64,000 nt of DNA from Aureispira sp. CCB-E. Its GTDB lineage: Bacteria; Bacteroidota; Bacteroidia; Chitinophagales; Saprospiraceae. This document shows positions 57,324 through 64,000 of this stretch, piece by piece; the first letter of the stretch is position 1; every line of letters starts with the position of its first letter. The DNA lies in assembly GCF_031326345.1 (NCBI RefSeq), contig NZ_CP133671.1, positions 868,001 through 932,000 on the forward strand. Reading direction: 5' to 3'. The notes below the pieces were generated by a model. It was not told where the DNA came from and ran no database searches. It was given only the letters and a program-made list of their open reading frames with translations. Position numbers and translations under genes: made by a program.

Positions 57324-58601
57324 ATGGCAAATGTGGTACATATGCCCGCACTTAGTGATACCATGGAAGAAGGGACACTAGTGGCATGGCACAAAAAAGT
57401 CGGCGATACTGTAGAATCAGGCGAACTATTAGCCGAAATTGAAACAGACAAAGCAGTTATGGAATTTCAAAGCTTCTACGATGGTGTACTTTTGTATATC
57501 GGTGTAGAGGAAGGTAATGCAGTTCCTGTAGATGCTGTAATTGCAGTAATTGGAGAAGAAGGGGAAGATTACAAAGCCTTGCTAGGAGGCGCAGATCAAG
57601 GAACTTCCAAAAAAGAAACTACTCAAGATAAAAAAGAGGCTCCAAAGAAAGAGGAAAAACCTTCAGAGGAGGTTTTAGAAACTGTTTCTGCTCCTCTGAA
57701 AAAAGAGGAAGGAACTAGCAATAATTCGAGCGATGATCGGATCAAAGCATCTCCTTTGGCAAAAGCAATGGCAAAAGAAGAAGGAATTGATTTGAGTAAG
57801 GTTAAGGGAACAGGTGATGATGGACGTATTGTGAAACGAGATATAGAGGAATACCTTAAAAATCCTCAGCCAGAAGAGCCAGTAGCAGCTCCTACGACGA
57901 CTAAAGTTCCTGAACCAGAGGGCGACTACGAAGACGTTCCTGTTAGCCAAATGCGTAAGGTTATTTCTCGTAGATTGGGCGAAAGCAAATTCTCTGCGCC
58001 TCATTTCTATCTAACAATGGAAATTTGTATGGATAAGTTGATGGCTACTCGCAAGCAACTAAAGGAACTAACAGATACTAAAATTTCATTTAATGATTTT
58101 GTTGTTAAAGCAACAGCTAAAGCATTAAAAGATCACAAAAATATCAATGCTTCTTGGTTGGGAGATAAAATCCGTTATTACAACTATGTTAATATGGGAG
58201 TAGCGGTAGCAATTGATGAAGGTTTGGTGGTTCCTGTTGTTCGTAATGCAGATACAAAGGCATTGTCTCAAATTGCTACTGAAATTCGCGACTTAGCTGG
58301 CAAAGCAAAAGATCGTAAATTAACGCCAGAACAAATGTCTGGAAATACATTTACTATTTCTAACTTGGGAATGTTTGGTATTGACGAGTTTACGGCAATT
58401 ATCAACTCACCAGATGCTTGTATTTTGGCTGTAGGTGCTATCAATCCTAAATTGGTGATGGTAGATGGCGAAGTCAAAGAGTCGCACTTTATGAAAGTAA
58501 CATTGTCTTGTGATCATAGAGTAGTAGATGGTGCTTCTGGAGCTAAATTCTTGCAAACACTAAAAGCGATCTTAGAAGAACCAATGCGTTTGATTATCTA
58601 A
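57324..58601 (+). CDS. pdhC: Dihydrolipoamide acetyltransferase (pyruvate dehydrogenase E2-type)
   Basis: This 425-residue protein has one lipoyl domain with the lipoyl-lysine Lys43 in ETDKAVMEF, a Lys/Glu-rich linker, an E3/E1-binding domain at about 140-180 (ASPLAKAMAKEEGIDLSKVKGTG), a second linker, then the catalytic domain. The active-site His398 and Asp402 lie in SCDHRVVDG. The QMRKVISRRL start of the catalytic core suits pyruvate-type E2. It transfers acetyl groups to CoA. No E1 or E3 gene is adjacent, so a branched-chain 2-oxoacid specificity cannot be fully excluded. It is a single gene. Confidence 0.88.
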   Translation: MANVVHMPALSDTMEEGTLVAWHKKVGDTVESGELLAEIETDKAVMEFQSFYDGVLLYIGVEEGNAVPVDAVIAVIGEEGEDYKALLGGADQGTSKKETTQDKKEAPKKEEKPSEEVLETVSAPLKKEEGTSNNSSDDRIKASPLAKAMAKEEGIDLSKVKGTGDDGRIVKRDIEEYLKNPQPEEPVAAPTTTKVPEPEGDYEDVPVSQMRKVISRRLGESKFSAPHFYLTMEICMDKLMATRKQLKELTDTKISFNDFVVKATAKALKDHKNINASWLGDKIRYYNYVNMGVAVAIDEGLVVPVVRNADTKALSQIATEIRDLAGKAKDRKLTPEQMSGNTFTISNLGMFGIDEFTAIINSPDACILAVGAINPKLVMVDGEVKESHFMKVTLSCDHRVVDGASGAKFLQTLKAILEEPMRLII

Positions 58602-58726
58602 GAAAGTCCTAAGAATATAGAATAGATAGGGTTGTTGTCTAATGGTGAATTAGTTGATAGCATGTGCTTAAACTAAACCACCAAGATAGCAATCCTATTT
58701 TTTATGGTATTTCCTTTTCTTATGCT

Positions 58727-59533
58727 ATGTTGAAATCTTGTTATATATGGATGAACTTGTGGTTCTCTTGTGTATTGTATGGTCAAGAAAACTATTTCAT
58801 TTTAGATACGCTAAGTAGTGATGACATTTATCTAGAAGATATTGATTTTAGATATGGACACACCTATCAATTTACAACAACAATTAAGAACGATAGTACA
58901 TTTTTAATTTTGCCTTCAGGAGTGCCCAAAGGATATTACGAGGCATATTATGATAAGGATACCAATCGTTTGGCGTTGGTTTATTATAATAATGGAACAC
59001 AAACGTATGGGCAGCAATTTTATGCTGACGGAACGATGAAAAGCGATACAGAGTATAATGCAACAGGGGAATTTCATGGTTTACAGGTTTTGTACAATCG
59101 AAAAGGAGAAGAAGTATGGCATGCCGAGTATGTAATGGGGATTCTAAAACCTCAGTATGATTTGACTCAGCTGAAAATGATCAATAAAACTCAGTTATTG
59201 TTACAAAACAAAAAGGGGTTTGGATGGTATGTGTTTACACCAACGCCTTCAAGGGCAAGAAGAGAACGCATTCAGCTCAATTCAGACCAGACATTTTTAT
59301 ATGAAAATTCGACACGTGACTGTCATTATTGTAATCGTTATAAGGGGACTTGGACAGCAGTGGATAATTTTATTTATTTAACATTGATTGATTCTACTGG
59401 ATGGAGAGGTACTACTCGCAAATTTGCGATCACAGCGACGAATCGATTCACACACTTAGAATTAATTGAAGTCAAAGATTGGGGCGTTGAGTGGTATCAT
59501 TCAGAATATCGAAAAGTGAAAACTCCCAATTAA
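58727..59533 (+). CDS. Secreted protein with MORN-like segment
   Basis: Starting at 58727 the 268-residue protein begins with a short signal peptide ending in LYGQ; the frame is open back to an ATG at 58664 but those 21 residues are polar and unlikely. A MORN-like stretch (YADGTMKSDTEYNATGEFHG, GEEVWHAEYVMG) lies around residues 105-145, as in proteins with antitoxin-like MORN repeats that mostly act at membranes. The last part (TxPSRARRERIQLNSD, CHYCNRYKGTW) is unassigned; its Cys-x-x-Cys lies near residue 204. The gene is convergent with gmhA. Function unknown. Confidence 0.65.
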   Translation: MLKSCYIWMNLWFSCVLYGQENYFILDTLSSDDIYLEDIDFRYGHTYQFTTTIKNDSTFLILPSGVPKGYYEAYYDKDTNRLALVYYNNGTQTYGQQFYADGTMKSDTEYNATGEFHGLQVLYNRKGEEVWHAEYVMGILKPQYDLTQLKMINKTQLLLQNKKGFGWYVFTPTPSRARRERIQLNSDQTFLYENSTRDCHYCNRYKGTWTAVDNFIYLTLIDSTGWRGTTRKFAITATNRFTHLELIEVKDWGVEWYHSEYRKVKTPN

Positions 59534-59562
59534 TTGAAGTGAATTTTATACTAACAATTATT

Positions 59563-59592
59563 TGTTGAAACCACGTAGTACAGCGAACTACT
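59563..59592 (+). repeat. Dispersed repeat copy overlapping the 3' end of gmhA
   Basis: GTTGAAACCACGTAGTACAGC begins at 59564 and shares its first 12 bases and most of the rest with 49399-49420. The core CCACGTAGTA is at 59571-59580. It lies in the convergent gap and runs into the gmhA stop region, so its presence does not depend on a purine gene. Confidence 0.6.
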
Positions 59593-60178
59593 TATCTCTA
59601 AAAATACGTTCTTCTACTAGTTGGCAAATGGTGTGCCCGATTAGGATATGACACTCTTGTATTCTCGGAGTATCTGAAGAGGGAACATTAAAAACTAGGT
59701 CACATAGGGTTTGCATTGAGCCTCCTTTTTCTCCTGTTAAACCAATGGTTATCAAGCCTATTTTTCGAGCCTGTTCTAATGCTTTGATCACATTGGGAGA
59801 ATTGCCAGAGGTAGAAATCGCCACTAAAATATCTCCTTTTTTACCCTTTGCTTGAACGATTCTTGCATAGATGTCATCAAAGGAGTAATCATTAGCAACA
59901 GCTGTTAAGTAAGAGCCATTGACATGCAAGGCTTCGGCAAATAATGGTGCTCTATCGTAATAAAATCGACCAGAAAACTCGGCTGCTAAATGTTGTGCAT
60001 CCGCAGCACTTCCACCATTGCCACAAAAAAGAACCTTGCCATCAGACTGAAAGCAATCAACCATTAATTCGATTGCTTCTTGAATTTTCTTTAAAATCAA
60101 ATCTTGTTGCAGCAGTTGTTGTTTAACAGCAATAGAAGCTTCTAGGATATTTTTTATGGATTGTTGTTGCTCTTTCAT
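59588..60178 (-). CDS. gmhA: Phosphoheptose isomerase
   Basis: This 196-residue SIS-domain protein has GKVLFCGNGGSAADAQHLAAEFSGRF near residue 47, VANDYSFDDIYARIV near 93, ISTSGNSPNVIKALEQA near 120, the TGEKGG loop and the C-terminal HxxGHxICQLVE (QECHILIGHTICQ). These match sedoheptulose-7-phosphate isomerase, the first step of ADP-heptose synthesis for the lipopolysaccharide core. It is a single gene here; the other heptose genes are not adjacent. Confidence 0.9.
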   Translation of the reverse strand: MKEQQQSIKNILEASIAVKQQLLQQDLILKKIQEAIELMVDCFQSDGKVLFCGNGGSAADAQHLAAEFSGRFYYDRAPLFAEALHVNGSYLTAVANDYSFDDIYARIVQAKGKKGDILVAISTSGNSPNVIKALEQARKIGLITIGLTGEKGGSMQTLCDLVFNVPSSDTPRIQECHILIGHTICQLVEERIFRDK

Positions 60179-60783
60179 TATGGTAATTGGTGCAAATCAT
60201 AAGAATAAATACAAGAATACGAGAAACATTAAGGATTACCTAGCTTTTAATGTATTTCTGTAGAATAATCAAATAGGAGAATAAAGACGTTACAAATAGG
60301 CTTGGCGTTGTAAAATAACAAGAGTGAATTAAGTTTTTTATTAATTCCAGAAGTGTAGTTCATCAATAGAGCACTTTTCTAAACGATTACTTACAACGGA
60401 TCAAAGATAACATTCGTCCATAAACTGGTTGGTTCTCGTATGATTCTTTCATTTTAAATGGCGGAACATAATATGCCAATTTGATAGAATTTATCCAAGG
60501 TATTGTCTAGTATTGTGAATAAACAAACGATTGTGTTACTATATTTAATAAATGCAAAAAAATCGCCAAAGATTTGGCAATCCATAAAATTCCTGCGTAA
60601 CTTGGTTTGTTAGATTAAAAAACACAAAGAAATAAATAAATTAAAATTAGCAAGATTTTGTTGAAAAGAGTAGTCTTGATAATCACTTAAAAGATTGGTT
60701 GTCAATTTTTTTTGAGAGTAGCTATGGGATGGTTGTGATAAAACAAAGTACCGTCATGTCGACAAATAACTAAATAAGTATAT
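60179..60783. other. Spacer between gmhA and cinA
   Basis: There are 605 AT-rich bases without a supported gene. The only structure seen is a short hairpin GCCAAAGATTTGGC (60565-60578). On the minus strand it is followed by a T run (60563-60555), which looks like a small terminator with no minus-strand gene in front of it. Confidence 0.45.
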
Positions 60784-62049
60784 ATGAAAGCAACGATTAT
60801 AAATATAGGAGATGAAATTTTAATAGGGCAAGTTGTGAATACCAATGCAGCTTGGATGGCCGAAAAGTTAAACCAAAATGGTATTGCTGTTGATCTAGTA
60901 TTGACAATTGCAGATACCAAAGAGGCGATAGTAGATGCTTTGGAGTTGGCTATAGCTCGTACGGATCTTGTCTTGATAACCGGTGGTTTGGGATTGACAA
61001 AAGATGATATTACCAAAAGAACATTAACAGACTATTTTGGAATGGAATTGAAGTTTCATGCACCTAGTTTTAATAATCTACAACAATTATTTGCTCAATT
61101 TGGACGAACCCCTGATGACCGCTATAAGGTACAAGCTGAAATGCCAGACGGAGCAAAGGTTTTAATCAATAAAGTGGGCGCTGCTTCTGGAATGTGGTTT
61201 GAACGAGATGGAAAAGTTATTGTTTCCATGCCTGGTATACCTAGAGAGGTTAAGTACTTGATGAAATATGAAGTATTGCCCAATTTAAAAATGCAATTTC
61301 AGTTTCCTTCTATTATGCATTATACTGTAAATGTAACAGGTAAGGGCGAAACTGATTTGGCTGAAATGTTGACAGAATTTGAACAAAAACTGCCTTCAAA
61401 TATCAAATTGGCTTATTTACCTAACTCTATGATTGGAGTTGTTCGTTTGCGTTTGAGTGCTTATGGAGAAGATGTGATGGTCTTAGAAACTCAATTAGAT
61501 CATTATATTCGAAAATTGCCACCAGTGTTGGGAAGCTTAATTTATGGAGAGCACAAAGATACACTTGAACGAGTCATTGGTCAAATGTTGCTAAAAAGAA
61601 AATATACATTAGGAACTGCTGAAAGTTGTACGGGAGGAAATATTGCACATAAAATTACTTCAGTAGCAGGTTGTTCTGCTTATTATGAGAGTAGTGTTAT
61701 TGCTTATTCTAATGCAGTAAAGCGAGATTTACTAGGGGTAAAACAAGAGACATTAGATGAGCATGGTGCAGTAAGCGAGCAAACAGTAATTGAAATGGCT
61801 AGAGGAACACAAAAGTTATTGAATGTAAATTGTGCTATCGCTGTATCAGGAGTTGCTGGACCAACAGGAGGCAGTCCAGAAAAGCCAGTTGGAACAATTT
61901 GGGTTGCAGTAACGGAGAATGAGCGAATTTATACTCAAAAACTGCAATTAGGAAAGGATCGATTGCAGAATATAGAAAGAACAACAACGATTGCGCTTAA
62001 TTTATTACGCCGTTTTTTGCTAGACGATTTGTCTAACGAAGCGGAATAA
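60784..62049 (+). CDS. cinA: CinA-like protein (nicotinamide-nucleotide amidase/competence-damage protein)
   Basis: This 421-residue protein joins an N-terminal molybdopterin-binding-like domain (NIGDEILIGQVVNTNAAWMA at about 7-26, VLITGGLGLTKDDITKRTL at about 63-80) with a C-terminal CinA amidase domain (LGTAESCTGGNIAHKITSVAG near 278, VSGVAGPTGGSPEKPVGTIW near 356). Bacterial CinA proteins of this form deamidate NMN and hydrolyse ADP-ribose-type nucleotides in pyridine nucleotide recycling. The length is the usual one. It is a single gene with its own terminator. Confidence 0.92.
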   Translation: MKATIINIGDEILIGQVVNTNAAWMAEKLNQNGIAVDLVLTIADTKEAIVDALELAIARTDLVLITGGLGLTKDDITKRTLTDYFGMELKFHAPSFNNLQQLFAQFGRTPDDRYKVQAEMPDGAKVLINKVGAASGMWFERDGKVIVSMPGIPREVKYLMKYEVLPNLKMQFQFPSIMHYTVNVTGKGETDLAEMLTEFEQKLPSNIKLAYLPNSMIGVVRLRLSAYGEDVMVLETQLDHYIRKLPPVLGSLIYGEHKDTLERVIGQMLLKRKYTLGTAESCTGGNIAHKITSVAGCSAYYESSVIAYSNAVKRDLLGVKQETLDEHGAVSEQTVIEMARGTQKLLNVNCAIAVSGVAGPTGGSPEKPVGTIWVAVTENERIYTQKLQLGKDRLQNIERTTTIALNLLRRFLLDDLSNEAE

Positions 62050-62106
62050 ATATAATATTGATAGATTGATTCACCTACTGGTATAGCTGATAATCGAAAG
62101 CATTAT

Positions 62107-62140
62107 AAACCATTTTAAATTTAATTTAAAATGGTTTTTT
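62107..62140 (+). terminator. Terminator of cinA
   Basis: AAACCATTTTAAAT (62107-62120) pairs perfectly with ATTTAAAATGGTTT (62124-62137), running into further T residues. Confidence 0.93.
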
Positions 62141-62420
62141 TATGGGCATAGAAACGACTTTAACTTTTTGGTTTGATTTGGTGTTAAGTGTTTGTTAATT
62201 AATTATTTACATTGGGTTGTGTTGGTGTAGGATGTATTGTAACGAGGAAGAGGATAGGCGGTTTTTGCTTTGGCACTAAAAAAAAACTATATATCTTATT
62301 ATCTTGCTGCGTTATTTATTGAAATAGCGCAAAATTTTACCCCTTAAAATACAATCTATTTTTACTAAAAAAAGGCAAAAATAGAAGTCTCATAGTAAAA
62401 CCAATTAATCCAAATAAACA
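62141..62420. other. Spacer upstream of the TonB-dependent receptor gene
   Basis: There are 280 bases with a G/T-rich stretch at 62160-62260 and no recognisable promoter, repeat or gene. Confidence 0.45.
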
Positions 62421-64000
62421 ATGTATCATAAATTAGGAATTATTTTTGGCTTTTTTCTTTTGATGAACACGCTTTGTGCTCAACAAGGAGATAAGTCTGT
62501 TAAGTTGCAAACAGTACGAGGTCAAGTAGTCGACCAAGTGACAGGAAAAGGACTCTCTAATGTATTAGTTGAGTTATTAAATTACACGCCAAGGGTTGCG
62601 GCAATCTCTAGTGAGGACGGTTCATTTGAACTAAAAAATGTACCTATTGGTTATCAAAGAATTCGGGCTAATGGCTACGGTTATTATGATGTAGTTTATA
62701 CTGAGCTGGTTATAGCAGGTAAACAGTCTGTTATGAAGATAAAGATGGAAGAAGAGGTAGAGATTGAAATTGCAACCATAGAAGCAACAACAGATGGTCG
62801 AATCAAGAATGCTAAAATGATAACCATTGATGAGATGAATGTGGTGAGTGCTCGACCCTTTAATATAGAAGAAACGAATCGATACATTACAGGATTTGGA
62901 GGACCAGCGAGAGCCGTAACTAATTATCCTGGCTTACTAAATACAGACGATGCGCAAAACTATATTGTATCTAGAGGATATAGCCCTTATGGTATCCAAT
63001 GGATGATAGAGGGAGTACCTGTAGAAAATCCTCATCATTTTGCTACAATGGGAAATACTGGGGCATTATTCCCGTTGCTAAATAACAATTTATTGGCTTC
63101 TTCGGATTTTGTGAATGGAGCTTTCTCTGCTCGATACAACAACGTGTATGCAGGAATGTTTGATATTAATATGCGTCGAGGAAATAACCAACGTCATGAA
63201 TTTTCGGCTTTGTTGAGTGTGTATGGAGCAGAATTTATTGCAGAAGGACCTTTTAAAAAGAAAGGTGCTTCTTATGCGATAGCTGCTCGTGCAGGTATTT
63301 TTGACGTTTTACAGCAAATTGGATTAAGCTTGGGAACCAATGCTACGCCTAGGTATTATGATGTTAATTTTAAAATTGATATTCCTACTAAGAAAGCAGG
63401 GCATTTTTCCTTGTTTGGAGTAGGAGGACTTTCTGATATTGCCGTTTTGGATGAAGGAGCAATAGACGAGGATGCATTTGTCAATGCAGGGATTAACTTT
63501 TATATTAATACTGGTTTTGGGTTGGCAGGGTTGAACCATCTAAAACATTTTGAAAATGATGTGTCTCTCAAAACAACACTATCTTATTTAATCGAAGATT
63601 ATAAATTGCACCGTGATACGATTTTTCCCGATACTTTAGTGCCATTTTTTACTGTTAGAAATTTCCGTCAACGTGCAGGTATCTCAACACTACTGAGCAA
63701 AAAGTTTAGTCCTCAATTTGTATTGAGAGGAGGGGCTAGTGCATATGTTCACTTTATATCTGTGAAAGGAGAGTGGCGTAGACGAAACGAATTGCATTCT
63801 ATGGCGGATGATATTCAAGTGTTAGCAAATGCTTTTGCTGAGGCACGATATAAATTTTCAAGTGCGTTTGCTTTTGTTTTAGGTGTACAAGGAATGTATT
63901 GGTCTTTGAATAAGAATTCATGGGCAATAGAACCAAGGCTTGCATTAGATTGGCGAGTGGGGAAACGTCATAGAATTAGCTTAGGATATGGCTGGACAAG
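62421..64000 (+). CDS. TonB-dependent receptor with carboxypeptidase-like N-terminal domain (partial)
   Basis: The frame is open from the ATG at 62421 to the window edge (526 codons). A signal peptide (MYHKLGIIFGFFLLMNTLCAQ) is followed by a carboxypeptidase-regulatory-like beta-sandwich (VRGQVVDQVTGKGLSNVLVELL, EDGSFELKNVPIGYQRI). Next is a plug-like region (YIVSRGYSPYGIQWMIEG, ENPHHFATMGNTGALF) and the first barrel strands. The family it resembles usually has RGNSPRG in the plug. It is a TonB-coupled outer-membrane receptor; the ligand is unknown. The TonB-family protein at 26725 is a possible energy partner. The C-terminal half of the barrel lies outside the window. Confidence 0.85.
   Translation, partial: MYHKLGIIFGFFLLMNTLCAQQGDKSVKLQTVRGQVVDQVTGKGLSNVLVELLNYTPRVAAISSEDGSFELKNVPIGYQRIRANGYGYYDVVYTELVIAGKQSVMKIKMEEEVEIEIATIEATTDGRIKNAKMITIDEMNVVSARPFNIEETNRYITGFGGPARAVTNYPGLLNTDDAQNYIVSRGYSPYGIQWMIEGVPVENPHHFATMGNTGALFPLLNNNLLASSDFVNGAFSARYNNVYAGMFDINMRRGNNQRHEFSALLSVYGAEFIAEGPFKKKGASYAIAARAGIFDVLQQIGLSLGTNATPRYYDVNFKIDIPTKKAGHFSLFGVGGLSDIAVLDEGAIDEDAFVNAGINFYINTGFGLAGLNHLKHFENDVSLKTTLSYLIEDYKLHRDTIFPDTLVPFFTVRNFRQRAGISTLLSKKFSPQFVLRGGASAYVHFISVKGEWRRRNELHSMADDIQVLANAFAEARYKFSSAFAFVLGVQGMYWSLNKNSWAIEPRLALDWRVGKRHRISLGYGWT

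Noticed and set aside
58664-58726. Upstream start of the secreted MORN-like gene
   Set aside because: The extra 21 residues are polar and would bury the signal peptide; the ATG at 58727 puts the signal first.
60702-61016. Minus-strand open frame over the start of cinA
   Set aside because: It is antisense to the conserved N-terminal domain of cinA and has no protein-like features.

Overview
The window looks like chromosomal DNA of a gliding or type IX secretion-competent Bacteroidota. The evidence is PorU, PorP/SprF and GldJ homologues, several proteins ending in a type IX (Por) sorting domain, Bacteroidota-style promoters (TTTG, about 19 nt, TAnnTTTG), a ParE of the type found in this phylum, and AT-rich DNA. 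The long spacers, low GC and protein styles suggest Saprospiria (for example an Aureispira or Saprospira relative), but that is an inference. I see no rRNA, tRNA, CRISPR array, insertion sequence or prophage.

Layout. 1-11.1 kb is a type IX secretion/gliding block: two tandem, nearly identical PorU sortase genes on the minus strand (the left one cut by the window edge), then divergent porP/sprF-like and gldJ genes. 11.4-24.8 kb carries a giant alpha-2-macroglobulin-like protein with an intact thioester motif, DNA topoisomerase IV subunit B, a secreted BNR-repeat protein, an HD phosphohydrolase and a repeat protein with a peptidoglycan-binding tail. 25-36.6 kb is mixed: a coiled-coil protein, a TonB-family protein, anmK, a small membrane protein, a RidA protein, hemA, a lipoprotein/beta-barrel pair under a striking promoter, and a two-gene unit for secreted proteins. 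36.9-56.4 kb is the core: guaBA on the minus strand, then purM, a KAS III-like gene, purL, purQ, purH, a purC-purE-like fusion, purB, purD, purN and purF on the plus strand. 56.5-64 kb has a lipoprotein, the pyruvate dehydrogenase-type E2 gene, a secreted hypothetical protein, gmhA, cinA and the start of a TonB-dependent receptor.

The pur/gua genes together encode nearly the whole route from PRPP to GMP: PurF, PurD, PurN, PurL+PurQ, PurM, PurC, PurB and PurH to IMP, then GuaB and GuaA to GMP. What is missing is an obviously active PurE (AIR carboxylase) and PurK. A domain resembling PurE of animal PAICS is fused behind PurC, but it lacks the catalytic SAHR histidine and the AGxxxxLG-type signature. 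This is the most unusual gene-level feature. Unlike a compact operon, the pur genes are separated by AT-rich spacers of 190-680 bp that carry recurring short hairpin-forming repeats with a CCACGnAGTA core.

Other points worth attention are the 994-bp stretch of complete identity between the two PorU genes, six TTTACA hexamers spaced exactly 10 bp apart upstream of a consensus promoter, and a heavily structured purC-purB spacer. All matches are from reading the sequence and recalled family motifs; no database search was run.
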